Shown: piece after piece, positions 9,022 to 17,660 of the stretch
How the letters are laid out: each line of letters opens with the position of its first letter
Numbering within the stretch: position 1 is the stretch's first letter
NCBI GenBank assembly: GCA_963603365.1
Contig: CAVCMI010000009.1
Span: 1-64,000 of the forward strand
DNA: 64,000 nt
Source: F23-D06 sp963603365
Lineage (GTDB): Bacteria > Bacteroidota > Bacteroidia > Bacteroidales > WCHB1-69
Reading direction: 5' to 3'
The notes under the pieces: model-generated
What the model was told of the DNA's origin: nothing
The model's input: the letters and a program-made list of their open reading frames with translations, nothing else
Databases searched by the model: none
Position numbers and translations under genes: made by a program

Positions 9022-9984
9022 ATGAACTTCGCAATTATAGGGGCAGGCGGTTATGTGGCGCCGCGGCATCTGAAAGCCATCAAGGCGACTGGAAACCGGT
9101 TGGTGGCTGCCTACGACAAGTTTGACAGCGTAGGCATTTTGGACAGTTTTTTTCCGGATGCGGCGTTTTTCACAGAACAAGAACTGTTTGACCGCCATTG
9201 CACGAAGATCAAGAACTCGGCCGAGCGCATTGAGATGGTATCCGTCTGCACACCTAACTACCTGCACGACTCGCACACACGCTATGCCCTGAGGCTCGGC
9301 GCTGATGTCATCTGCGAAAAACCGCTGGTGCTGAACCCGTGGAATATCGATGCCCTGCAACGGGTTGAGCAAGAAACCGGACACAAGGTCAACAACATCC
9401 TGCAGTTGAGGCTGCACCCATCCATCATTGCCTTAAAACGAAAAATAGATGCCGGGCCGCACGACAAATTGTATGACGTGGAACTGACCTACATCACCGC
9501 CCGCGGCAAATGGTACTATGCGTCCTGGAAAGGCGACCAACATAAAAGCGGCGGCATCGCTACCAATATCGGCATTCATTTCTACGACCTTTTGGGCTAT
9601 CTGTTCGGAGAGGTCAAGGAGAACGTTGTTCATCAGATTTCACACGACCGGGCAGCGGGTCTGCTCTGTTTTGACCGGGCTCGAGTACGCTATTTCCTCA
9701 GCATCAATGCCAAAACACTTCCCAAAGACATTGCGGAAGCCGGCAGCAGGACTTACCGCACCATGAGAATCGGGAACGAAGAGGTGGATTTCAGCAGCGG
9801 ATTCTCAGAATTGCATACAGAAAGCTACCGCCAGATACTTGACGGGAAAGGCTTCGGACTTGATGAGGTACGAAAGTGTATCCAAATCGTCTATGACATC
9901 CGCAACGCCGTGCCCACAGGGCTGAAAGGCGACTATCATCCCTTTGCCAAGTATCCGCTTGAACCCCACCCTTTTGGATGGTAG
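9022..9984 (+). CDS. wlbA: WlbA/WbpB-like UDP-GlcNAc-uronate 3-dehydrogenase (Gfo/Idh/MocA family)
   Basis: Predicted NAD-dependent oxidoreductase acting on UDP-N-acetylglucosaminuronic acid, in the pathway to 2,3-diacetamido uronic acids of lipopolysaccharide or capsule. The 320 residues open with the nucleotide-binding IGAGGYVAPRHLKAI and include CEKPLVLNP (family EKP motif) and NILQLRLHP, closely following the WlbA pattern as remembered. The ATG at 9022 lies directly after the previous stop (TAA at 9018-9020); an upstream in-frame start inside that gene is rejected. A UDP-sugar 6-dehydrogenase that could supply its substrate is encoded at 56268-57563. Confidence 0.82.
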   Translation: MNFAIIGAGGYVAPRHLKAIKATGNRLVAAYDKFDSVGILDSFFPDAAFFTEQELFDRHCTKIKNSAERIEMVSVCTPNYLHDSHTRYALRLGADVICEKPLVLNPWNIDALQRVEQETGHKVNNILQLRLHPSIIALKRKIDAGPHDKLYDVELTYITARGKWYYASWKGDQHKSGGIATNIGIHFYDLLGYLFGEVKENVVHQISHDRAAGLLCFDRARVRYFLSINAKTLPKDIAEAGSRTYRTMRIGNEEVDFSSGFSELHTESYRQILDGKGFGLDEVRKCIQIVYDIRNAVPTGLKGDYHPFAKYPLEPHPFGW

Positions 9985-10022
9985 CCCTATCAACATAACA
10001 AACACAAAAAAACCAGATCCGT

Positions 10023-11093
10023 ATGCAGAAAGAACAACATATAAAAGGAAAGAGTCTTTTGAAAACCTTCATCCAGTTGGTCCTGTTTGTCGGACTGGGC
10101 ATCTTTTTCATCTGGCTTTCGCTCCGTTCGCTAAGCCACGATGATATCCGCTCAATGTTGGAAGCGATGGAGAAAATCAACAACCCCAAAAGTTGGCTGA
10201 TCATCTCTGCAGCGGCGGCCATGGCCATCTTCGCCGACTTTGCACGCGCCGTGAGGGCTCGCATCCTGCTTGAGCCGTTAGGCTACAAGCCCCGGCTCTC
10301 AATGGCATTCTATTCTGTCATGGTATGTTATCTTGCCAATTTGGCCTTGCCTCGACTCGGCGAGGTGCTGCGCTGCTCATTTCTGCAACGCTTTGAAGAT
10401 GTGCCCTTCCAAAAGTCGCTCGGCACCGTGGTGACCGAAAGGGTCGTAGATATCATCTGCTGGCTTGTGCTCCTGGTCATCTCCATAGCCGTCAACACCG
10501 GCATCCTGTCCGAACTCATCGTGGACCAAGAGGCTCAACAGTCACTCGGGGCCTGGCTGAGCGCCAAATGGTCGTCCCTCGTGCATGGCAGCGGACTTTA
10601 TCTGTTAATCGCTATCATCGTCGTCTTGGCCGTGACAATCCGCCTGACCCGTAAGTGGTGGCGGAAATCACGCCTCTGTATGAAAATCCGGGATTTCTTC
10701 TTGGATTTGTGGCATGGGATTGTCTCCATCAAAGACCTGCCCAACCCGTGGCGTTTTGTTTTCTGGACCGTAATGATGTGGATCGCTTACTTTTTAGGCA
10801 TTTACTTGTGTATGCTTTCCATCCCGTACTTGCATGGCATTGGTCCTATGACCGCTTTTACAATCCTTACTTTCAGCACAGTGGCATTCATAATCTCGCA
10901 AGGAGGCCTTGGCTCTTTCCCCTTGATTGTGGCTGGCATTCTCTTTTTGTATAACATACCCTACATACAGGGTCTTGCCGCCGGATGGATCGGCTGGATT
11001 ATGCAAACCGTTATCGTGCTGGTGGTAGGATTCCTGTCCCTGCTCTTGGCATCGTTTTATAAAAAAACCAACAACCCTACCCTTAAGGCATGA
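10023..11093 (+). CDS. UPF0104 / lysylphosphatidylglycerol synthase TM-region family membrane protein
   Basis: The 356-residue protein has about eight hydrophobic segments (first at 15-38) and the family features EVLRC (near 115) and TVVTERVVDIICW (near 138), then SQGGLGSFPL near 296. These are typical of the flippase-like domain also found in the transmembrane part of MprF and in AglD. The cytoplasmic synthetase domain is absent, so aminoacyl-lipid synthesis is not supported. A role in lipid or lipid-linked sugar translocation is inferred from the family and from the sugar genes around it. Its stop overlaps the rfaE2 start (ATGA), indicating translational coupling. Confidence 0.8.
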   Translation: MQKEQHIKGKSLLKTFIQLVLFVGLGIFFIWLSLRSLSHDDIRSMLEAMEKINNPKSWLIISAAAAMAIFADFARAVRARILLEPLGYKPRLSMAFYSVMVCYLANLALPRLGEVLRCSFLQRFEDVPFQKSLGTVVTERVVDIICWLVLLVISIAVNTGILSELIVDQEAQQSLGAWLSAKWSSLVHGSGLYLLIAIIVVLAVTIRLTRKWWRKSRLCMKIRDFFLDLWHGIVSIKDLPNPWRFVFWTVMMWIAYFLGIYLCMLSIPYLHGIGPMTAFTILTFSTVAFIISQGGLGSFPLIVAGILFLYNIPYIQGLAAGWIGWIMQTVIVLVVGFLSLLLASFYKKTNNPTLKA

Positions 11094-11581
11094 CATCAAC
11101 AACACCGACAGAACACATCCGCCAAAAAATTGTGGAGCCCTCTTTCTTTGAAAAACACAGACCGATGCTGCAAAACAAGAAGACCGTGTTCACAAACGGC
11201 TGCTTCGATGTGCTGCATTACGGACATGTGGCCTGCCTTGCAAAGGCGCGGCAACTCGGCGACTTGCTCATCGTCGGGCTCAACAGCGACAGTTCTGTCC
11301 GGCGGTTAAAAGGCCCGTCTCGTCCTGTCAACGGGCAAATGGCCCGCGCCATAGTGCTCGCAGCCCTCGAAATGGTGGACTATGTTGTATTGTTTGACGA
11401 AGACACCCCCTCCCGCCTGATCACGGACGTTAAGCCAAACGTGCTGGCAAAAGGAGGTGACTATACACCGGAAAACATTGCCGGCGCCGACTTCGTGAAA
11501 AGCAACGGTGGCGAGGTCGTCATCATTCCGCTCGAAGCAGGTTTCTCTTCCACGCATGTCATAAACAAGCTGAATTTATAG
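11090..11581 (+). CDS. rfaE2: D-glycero-beta-D-manno-heptose 1-phosphate adenylyltransferase
   Basis: Transfers AMP from ATP to heptose 1-phosphate, making ADP-heptose for lipopolysaccharide. The 163 residues correspond to the C-terminal half of E. coli HldE; the kinase half is not here. Visible motifs are the nucleotidyltransferase signatures TNGCFDVLHYGHV (HxGH-like, about 35-47) and GLNSDSSVRRLKG, and AKGGDYTPENIAG near the end. The ATG overlaps the stop of the upstream membrane protein gene by 4 bp. It sits in the operon for surface polysaccharide enzymes. Confidence 0.93.
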   Translation: MTSTTPTEHIRQKIVEPSFFEKHRPMLQNKKTVFTNGCFDVLHYGHVACLAKARQLGDLLIVGLNSDSSVRRLKGPSRPVNGQMARAIVLAALEMVDYVVLFDEDTPSRLITDVKPNVLAKGGDYTPENIAGADFVKSNGGEVVIIPLEAGFSSTHVINKLNL

Positions 11582-11590
11582 AGATTGGTT

Positions 11591-12559
11591 ATGAAAAGGC
11601 TTACAACCCTATTATCCTTGTTTCTCTGCCTTACAGCAGCAGCCCAAACGGTTGACATCACAGAACATACCGCTAATGCGACGCTTCAGGATACGATGCC
11701 TTGCACAATAGACTCGTCGGAACGCATCCTTTCAGCATATCCGTCCATTACAGAAACCTTCCAGATTCCGGCCTACGACCTTTATTCGCAATATTGGGAC
11801 GTGGCGCATATACGCAGCCGCATCTTGGACATGCCGTTCAGCCAAGACCGACTTACCATTCTGTTAGTTCAGGGAGACAACAATCCCTTTGAACCTCCTT
11901 GCACATACAACGAGATTCTTCTCCCCTACGGACAGACCAAAAAAGGCGTATTTCACCCAGGCATCGATTTGAAGGTGGAGTGTCAAACCTTAGTCAGGAA
12001 CTGTTTTGACGGGGTGGTTCGTATGGCCCGGAAATACGGCCCTTACGGACTTACGGTGGTGGTTCGCCACTACAACGGACTTGAAACCGTATATGCTCAT
12101 CTGGGCAGACTTTGCGTCAAGCAGGGACAGCAGGTCAGTGCCGGCGATGTCATCGGACAAGCCGGTCAGACCGGGAATGTGACCGAATGCGTGCTGCATT
12201 TCGAAACCCGCTTCCTGAACGAGCATTTCAATCCCGAAAGCATTATCGATTTTGCCTACGGCTCACTCACGGGCAACACACTCTCGTTGGACATTTCCGA
12301 CTTTAGGGTGCTGCCTTTAGACGAGACAAGCGCGGAAAAGACACCGGACATTTCGCCGCCGCCGGCCATCAAACAGGAAACAGAAAATGACCCGGCAGTC
12401 AGGAACTCGCCCGAAACTGAATATCATACGGTACAAAAAGGCGAAACATTATACAGAATCGCCTTGAAACACAACACGACAACAGATAAGATACAGACCC
12501 TCAACAATATTACAGACCCAAGTAAAATAGTTGAAGGACAGCGAATTAGGGTCAGGTGA
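11591..12559 (+). CDS. Exported M23-like peptidase with C-terminal LysM, altered active site
   Basis: The 322-residue protein has a signal peptide (about 1-19, ending AAAQ), an M23/LytM domain (about 105-215) and a LysM module at the C-terminus (YHTVQKGETLYRIALKHN...). M23 enzymes hydrolyse peptidoglycan cross-bridges. Here the metal-ligand motif HPGID and the AHL histidine are present, but the usual HLHFE reads VLHFE, so the first histidine of the HxH pair is missing while the metal-binding one remains. The enzyme may be weak or act as a regulator, as EnvC-like proteins do. The ATG at 11591 is chosen; a TTG two codons earlier is possible. It is last in the operon. Confidence 0.8.
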   Translation: MKRLTTLLSLFLCLTAAAQTVDITEHTANATLQDTMPCTIDSSERILSAYPSITETFQIPAYDLYSQYWDVAHIRSRILDMPFSQDRLTILLVQGDNNPFEPPCTYNEILLPYGQTKKGVFHPGIDLKVECQTLVRNCFDGVVRMARKYGPYGLTVVVRHYNGLETVYAHLGRLCVKQGQQVSAGDVIGQAGQTGNVTECVLHFETRFLNEHFNPESIIDFAYGSLTGNTLSLDISDFRVLPLDETSAEKTPDISPPPAIKQETENDPAVRNSPETEYHTVQKGETLYRIALKHNTTTDKIQTLNNITDPSKIVEGQRIRVR

Positions 12560-12611
12560 CAACGTATAGGGAAAAATATTTGTTCCTATATTGAGGATTT
12601 GAAAAAAAATG

Positions 12612-12619
12612 TATTTTTG
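12612..12619 (+). promoter_or_regulatory. rpmE2 promoter
   Basis: The -7 element TATTTTTG is followed by CAATCC and a TTG lies at 12591-12593, 18 bp upstream, as a possible -33 box. The ATG of rpmE2 is 37 bp downstream. Confidence 0.65.
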
Positions 12620-12656
12620 CAATCCGAATTTTTAGACAACGAAAAACTGCAACAAT

Positions 12657-12926
12657 ATGAAAAAAGGTATCCATCCAAAAGAGTATAGAACAGTTGTATT
12701 CAAAGACATGTCAAACGATTATGCTTTCTTGACAAAATCAACTGTCAATACAAAAGACACGATACAATGGGAAGACGGAAATGAGTATCCGTTGGTAAAA
12801 CTTGAGATTTCAAACACCTCCCACCCTTTCTTCACTGGGAAGATGAAATTGGTTGACACCGCCGGTCGTGTCGATAAGTTCCGCAGCAAATACGCCCGTC
12901 ATCTGGAAAACAACAAATCTAAATAA
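12657..12926 (+). CDS. rpmE2: 50S ribosomal protein L31 type B
   Basis: The 89-residue protein begins MKKGIHPKEYRTVVFKDMS and contains SHPFFTGKMKLVDTAGRVDKF, the signature of bL31. It lacks the CxxC zinc-binding cysteines of the classical form, so it is the zinc-independent (C-minus, type B) paralogue. In bacteria with both forms this one is expressed under zinc limitation; whether a zinc-binding copy exists elsewhere in this genome cannot be told. It has its own promoter and ends before a terminator hairpin at 12948-12986. Confidence 0.96.
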   Translation: MKKGIHPKEYRTVVFKDMSNDYAFLTKSTVNTKDTIQWEDGNEYPLVKLEISNTSHPFFTGKMKLVDTAGRVDKFRSKYARHLENNKSK

Positions 12927-12939
12927 TCCACAAATTTTG

Positions 12940-12947
12940 TACTTTTG
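12940..12947 (+). promoter_or_regulatory. lon promoter, -7 element
   Basis: TACTTTTG followed by CTGACC, preceded by TTTTG, matches the TAnnTTTG element. The expected start of transcription, near 12953, falls inside the left arm of the hairpin at 12948-12986, so lon mRNA would not contain the complete hairpin. Confidence 0.55.
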
Positions 12948-12986
12948 CTGACCTTTTTTGCTTTGTCAAGGAAGGTCAGTTTTTTT
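12948..12986 (+). terminator. rpmE2 terminator overlapping the lon start region
   Basis: CTGACCTT (12948-12955) pairs with AAGGTCAG (12972-12979) over a 16-nt loop and is followed by seven T residues. This is a Rho-independent terminator shape placed 22 bp after the rpmE2 stop. Confidence 0.65.
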
Positions 12987-13010
12987 ATGTACTAACACGA
13001 TCAATTCAGC

Positions 13011-15461
13011 ATGAAAGACCTATCATTACTGGATGAATTTATGAATAGCGACACCAATTTCATTCCATTGTTTTCCCTTGACGATGAGAAAAGACTAAAA
13101 GAAGAGTCCTTGCCTGAGGAAATCGCCTTGTTGCCGTTGCGGAACACTCTGCTTTTCCCTGGGATGGTGATTCCCATAAACGTCGGAAGGACCAAGTCAA
13201 TCCGTCTGGCGCAAGACTATTCGCGCAGCAGTGAGCCCATCGGCGTTGTTGCCCAACGCGTAAACGAAGTGGAAGAGCCGGCCATTGATGACCTTTACCG
13301 TGTGGGAACGTTGGCACATATTCTCAAATACATCACAATGCCGGACGGCGGCGTGACAATTATTGTGCAAGGTGTTCGCCGCTTTGTGCTTCAAGAAATA
13401 ACCCAGACGGACCCCTATTTCAAATGCACAGTAAAACCTTTTGAATCAAATGATTTTGACCAAAATATCATAAACGATAAGGAGTTCAAGGCTCTCATCT
13501 CGACAACACGCGACACCGCAAGCCGGATGCTGAAACTCTCGAACAATGCGCCAAGAGAGGCTTCGTTTGCCCTCAAAAACATCGAAAGCCACGTCTTCCT
13601 GCTCAATTTCCTGGCCTCGAGCCTTTCTGTCTCCACCAAGGAAAAACAGGAGATTCTTGAAATGCCCGACATTGTCGAAAGAGCCAAAAGGACACTCCGT
13701 CTGCTTCACCGCGACCTTCAGATGGTGGAGCTCAAGAACCAAATACAAGACAAGTCGCGGCAGGAAATGGACAAACAACAGCGCGAGTATTTCCTCAACC
13801 AGCAAATGAAGACCATTCAGGAAGAGTTGGGCGGAACTCCTGCCGAAAAGGACTACGAAGAACTCAAGAAAAAGTCGGCCAAGAAGAAATGGAGTGCTGA
13901 AACTGCCGACATTTTCAAGAAAGAGCTCGACAAACTGCAACGTACCAACCCTATGTCGCCAGATTATTCTGTGCAGCTCAACTATCTGGAACTGTTTGTC
14001 GACCTCCCCTGGAATGAATACAGCAAAGACAACTTCAACCTGGACAAAGCACGCAAGACACTGGACAAAGACCACTACGGTCTTGACAAGGTGAAAGAGC
14101 GCATCATAGAGTATCTTGCCGTATTGAAACTGAAAGGCGATATGAAATCGCCGATTCTCTGCCTTGCCGGGCCTCCGGGCGTGGGCAAAACCTCTCTTGG
14201 GAAGTCTGTCGCCGCAGCCTTAGGACGCAAATATGTGCGGATGTCCTTGGGCGGTCTGCGCGACGAGTCTGAAATACGGGGTCATCGCAAAACCTACATC
14301 GGCGCCATGCCCGGCCGCATCATCCAAAGCATGCGCAAAGCCAGCTGTGCCAACCCCGTTTTTGTGCTGGACGAAATAGACAAAATCACCGGCATGAATG
14401 TTCAAGGAGACCCCTCTGCTGCTTTGCTTGAGGTGATGGATCCAGAACAGAACAATGCCTTTTACGACAATTATCTGGAAACCTCTTTCGACCTGTCGAG
14501 GGTACTGTTTATTGCTACTGCCAATAACCTCAACAATGTTCACCATGCTCTGCTCGACAGAATGGAAATCATTGACATTCCCGGCTATCTGGCCGAAGAA
14601 AAACTGGAAATAGCAAAACGTCATCTTGTACCTAAACAGCTGAACGAAAATGGATTGACTAAACAAATCCTCCAAATACAAGACGACACCGTAAAAACAA
14701 TCATCAACGAATACACGCGCGAGGCCGGTGTTCGTACGCTTGAACGCATATTGGCCAAGGTCATACGCAAACGCGCTGCCGAGTTGGTGCAGAACGGGAA
14801 AACAGAGAAAAAAGTCAAACCGGCAGACTTGAAAGAACTGCTCGGCTCTCCAATTTTCCAATTGGAAAAGGCTTTCGACAATTCTGTGCCCGGCGTGGCT
14901 ACGGGACTTGCCTGGACTGCCGCAGGCGGCGAAATCCTTTTTGTTGAGGCACTCACCTCGCACGGGAAAGAGGGGTTTACGATGACCGGCAATTTAGGGG
15001 ACGTGATGAAAGAGTCCGTCACGATCGCCTACGAATACCTCCGTGCCCATGCGGCAGACTACGGCATTGACCCGAGCATATTCGAGACGACAAAAGTACA
15101 CGTACACGTGCCCGAAGGCGCCACCCCTAAGGACGGGCCTTCCGCAGGCATCACGATTCTGACCGCTCTGGTGTCGGCCTTCTCCCAAAAGACCTTGTGC
15201 GACAAAGTGGCCATGACCGGCGAGATAACGCTGCGCGGGAAATTGCTTCCCGTCGGTGGAATAAAAGAAAAGATTCTGGCCGCAAAACGTTGTGGCATAT
15301 TCGACATTGTGATGTCAGAAGAAAACAAGCCCGACATTGACGACATCAAGGAGCATTTCATCGAGGGAATGAACTTCCACTATTTCTCCTCTATGAAAGA
15401 GGCTGTATATTTCATTTTCGGAGGAAAAGAAAAATTGAGAAACGACAACGGCAAGGTGTAG
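13011..15461 (+). CDS. lon: ATP-dependent endopeptidase La (Lon)
   Basis: Cytoplasmic AAA+ serine protease that degrades misfolded and regulatory proteins. The 816 residues show the N-terminal substrate-recognition domain (LPLRNTLLFPGMVIP near 42), the Walker A motif GPPGVGKTS at about 386, Walker B FVLDEIDK, and the C-terminal protease domain with the catalytic Ser in KDGPSAG at about 711 and the dyad Lys in RGKLLPVGGIKEK at about 753. Length and order are normal for bacterial LonA. No heat-shock element was recognised upstream; the -7 element is of the housekeeping type. Confidence 0.98.
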   Translation: MKDLSLLDEFMNSDTNFIPLFSLDDEKRLKEESLPEEIALLPLRNTLLFPGMVIPINVGRTKSIRLAQDYSRSSEPIGVVAQRVNEVEEPAIDDLYRVGTLAHILKYITMPDGGVTIIVQGVRRFVLQEITQTDPYFKCTVKPFESNDFDQNIINDKEFKALISTTRDTASRMLKLSNNAPREASFALKNIESHVFLLNFLASSLSVSTKEKQEILEMPDIVERAKRTLRLLHRDLQMVELKNQIQDKSRQEMDKQQREYFLNQQMKTIQEELGGTPAEKDYEELKKKSAKKKWSAETADIFKKELDKLQRTNPMSPDYSVQLNYLELFVDLPWNEYSKDNFNLDKARKTLDKDHYGLDKVKERIIEYLAVLKLKGDMKSPILCLAGPPGVGKTSLGKSVAAALGRKYVRMSLGGLRDESEIRGHRKTYIGAMPGRIIQSMRKASCANPVFVLDEIDKITGMNVQGDPSAALLEVMDPEQNNAFYDNYLETSFDLSRVLFIATANNLNNVHHALLDRMEIIDIPGYLAEEKLEIAKRHLVPKQLNENGLTKQILQIQDDTVKTIINEYTREAGVRTLERILAKVIRKRAAELVQNGKTEKKVKPADLKELLGSPIFQLEKAFDNSVPGVATGLAWTAAGGEILFVEALTSHGKEGFTMTGNLGDVMKESVTIAYEYLRAHAADYGIDPSIFETTKVHVHVPEGATPKDGPSAGITILTALVSAFSQKTLCDKVAMTGEITLRGKLLPVGGIKEKILAAKRCGIFDIVMSEENKPDIDDIKEHFIEGMNFHYFSSMKEAVYFIFGGKEKLRNDNGKV

Positions 15462-15495
15462 AACCCTTATCTGCGAACTCAGAAGAATCAGAAAT

Positions 15496-16575
15496 ATGGA
15501 CAATTTTCAGACGGCATTGTCAGAGCGTCCCGGCATTGAGCAACCCCATTCCGTAAATCCGCATTTGGTAATACGCAAACGCAAGGAGCTGAGTCTGGAA
15601 GATTATGTCGCAGGGATCTGTTCCGGGAACCGAATGGTTCTTAGCCGCGCCATCACAATGGTGGAAAGCGAAAATCGTAATCATTTCCAACTGGCGCAAA
15701 ACATCATAGAACGCTGTCTCCCCCATTCGGGCAACTCTTTGCGTATCGGAGTCACGGGTGTACCGGGGGTCGGGAAAAGCACATTTATAGAATCGTTCGG
15801 CAAACTGCTCACAAAACAGGGCCATAAACTGGCCGTTTTGGCTATTGACCCAAGCAGCGAACGTTCCAAAGGCAGCATCTTGGGCGACAAAACCCGTATG
15901 GAATCTCTGTCTGTTGACGAGAATGCCTTTATCCGTCCCTCTCCCTCCGGAAACACCTTAGGCGGTGTGGCCCGCAAAACCCGCGAGACGATAATCCTTT
16001 GCGAAGCCGCCGGTTTTGACATCATTTTAGTGGAAACCGTAGGTGTGGGGCAGTCGGAAACCGTTGTCAAAACAATGGTCGATTTCTTTCTTCTGCTTAT
16101 GCTTGCCGGCGCTGGCGATGAACTGCAAGGCATCAAAAGAGGCATAATGGAAATGGCCGACTGCCTGCTCATCAACAAGGCCGACGGCAACAACAAACCC
16201 GCTGCCGTTCAAGCCCAGACACAATACAGAGCCGCACTGCAACTGTTTCCACGCAACGAAAGCCAATGGACCGTGCCGGTTGAAATATGCTCGGCCTTGG
16301 AGGGTTTTGCCATCGACACCGTCTGGTCGCTGATACAGGATTATGTGAAAATGACAACATCTAACGGCTTTTTTGAACGTAACCGTACAGAACAGTTTGT
16401 CAACATCTTCCACAATTGGATCAACTATTCCCTGCAAAACGGCTTTTACAACGATGAAAAAATAAAGACCGAAATGGAACGCCTGCTTCCTATGGTACGT
16501 AACAGACAAATCTCCCCCTATAAGGCCGCTTCAGATCTGATTGAACTATACCATTATGGATTGGGCCGCGACTAA
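15496..16575 (+). CDS. meaB: Methylmalonyl-CoA mutase-associated GTPase MeaB
   Basis: G3E-family GTPase that guards and reloads adenosylcobalamin-dependent methylmalonyl-CoA mutase, part of the succinate to propionate route in many anaerobic Bacteroidota. The 359 residues contain the P-loop GVTGVPGVGKST (about 85-96), DPSSERSKGSILGDKTRM, ETVGVGQSE (switch region) and NKADG (guanine specificity). The mutase genes are not next to it. It starts 34 bp after lon. Its last 30 bp overlap the 3' end of the convergent flavoprotein gene. Confidence 0.95.
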   Translation: MDNFQTALSERPGIEQPHSVNPHLVIRKRKELSLEDYVAGICSGNRMVLSRAITMVESENRNHFQLAQNIIERCLPHSGNSLRIGVTGVPGVGKSTFIESFGKLLTKQGHKLAVLAIDPSSERSKGSILGDKTRMESLSVDENAFIRPSPSGNTLGGVARKTRETIILCEAAGFDIILVETVGVGQSETVVKTMVDFFLLLMLAGAGDELQGIKRGIMEMADCLLINKADGNNKPAAVQAQTQYRAALQLFPRNESQWTVPVEICSALEGFAIDTVWSLIQDYVKMTTSNGFFERNRTEQFVNIFHNWINYSLQNGFYNDEKIKTEMERLLPMVRNRQISPYKAASDLIELYHYGLGRD

Positions 16576-17652
16576 AGCGGAAGCAAAAGCGAAAAACAGA
16601 TTATAACCGCCGCATATCCCGTCCACGTCAAGCAACTCACCGGCGGCATAAATGCCGGGATAACGTTTCAGGGAAAAATCTTCGTCGAGTTCACACAAGT
16701 CGATGCCTCCATGGCACACCTGTGCCAACGACAAGCCGTAGGTGCCGGTTATGTCAAGTCTGAACCGGCGAGGGTCAAAAGGCTTCTTCTCATACAAGGC
16801 GCAAAGCTTAGGATGCAACACGCCTTTAAACGACAGGAAGCGGTGCAAGTGCGCTTCTGCATCAAAGCGTTCGTCTTGGTAAACAAAGTCCAAGAGGACC
16901 TGGCAGTTGTTTTGGCTTTCGAGTCTGTTGTAATAGGCAGAAAGATTCAAAATCACAATTCCGGAGATGCCGTCATCTTTAAACATCACCTCGCCGGCTT
17001 CGCGGTGCACGAGCCTGTCTTTCTGGAATAGCGAAGCCATAGCACGCGCGCGGCATCCTGAAAGCATCTTCGGATATCTGTTGACAACAAAACCGACTAA
17101 CGATGGACGCAGCGGTACAGTTTTCAACCGCAAGGGCTGCAAAAAACGGCTGCAACAGTCTTGCTGTGCCGGCAAAATATTGGCAGCCGACCCGGAAGTC
17201 AGCACTACATTGTCAAAGGCAACAGGATAATCGTTTACATGCCATTTCCCATTTTTGTTGAAGAGGGCGGCGACTTCGTAACACAACTCAACATGAATGT
17301 TGTCGAGTGTCTCTTGCAGTACATCCACCACTGTCTTTGAAGACAACGACATCGGATAGACGCGGTTCTCTTCGTCTGTTATCATCAAGAGTCCCATTTC
17401 TGTAAACTCCTGGTAAAGCGTTGCAGGAGACACCTTTTGCAGAAGATGCGCTATAAACTCCGGCCTGTTATAGCAGCCGGGCGAAACTGCCGCATTGAAT
17501 ATGTTGGCTTTCCCGCCGCCAGAAGCCCGCAATTTTGTGCCGGGTTGCTGACACCGCTCAAAAACATAGACTTGCAGGTCTCTTTTGCCGGACAGTTTGC
17601 GACATAGGAACAGCCCGGCCGCCCCGGCACCTATAATGGCTATGTTTTTCAT
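16546..17652 (-). CDS. BaiN/HI0933-like NAD(P)/FAD-dependent oxidoreductase
   Basis: Flavoprotein of the HI0933 (BaiN/RdsA) family. The product, taken from the ATG at 17650-17652, is 368 residues and starts MKNIAIIGAGAAGLFLCRKL, the FAD-binding Rossmann motif; a long upstream open frame is rejected because it lies within suhB. Other family features are RASGGGKANIFNA near 48 and a C-terminal GIYAAGELLDVDGICGGYNL. The physiological substrate is unknown; the BaiN name (bile acid dehydroxylation) comes from one clostridial member and should not be carried over. It is third in the gmk-suhB operon, 8 bp after suhB, and overlaps meaB tail to tail by 30 bp. Confidence 0.88.
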   Translation of the reverse strand: MKNIAIIGAGAAGLFLCRKLSGKRDLQVYVFERCQQPGTKLRASGGGKANIFNAAVSPGCYNRPEFIAHLLQKVSPATLYQEFTEMGLLMITDEENRVYPMSLSSKTVVDVLQETLDNIHVELCYEVAALFNKNGKWHVNDYPVAFDNVVLTSGSAANILPAQQDCCSRFLQPLRLKTVPLRPSLVGFVVNRYPKMLSGCRARAMASLFQKDRLVHREAGEVMFKDDGISGIVILNLSAYYNRLESQNNCQVLLDFVYQDERFDAEAHLHRFLSFKGVLHPKLCALYEKKPFDPRRFRLDITGTYGLSLAQVCHGGIDLCELDEDFSLKRYPGIYAAGELLDVDGICGGYNLFFAFASALVAAQSIMV

Positions 17653-17660
17653 CTGTAATT

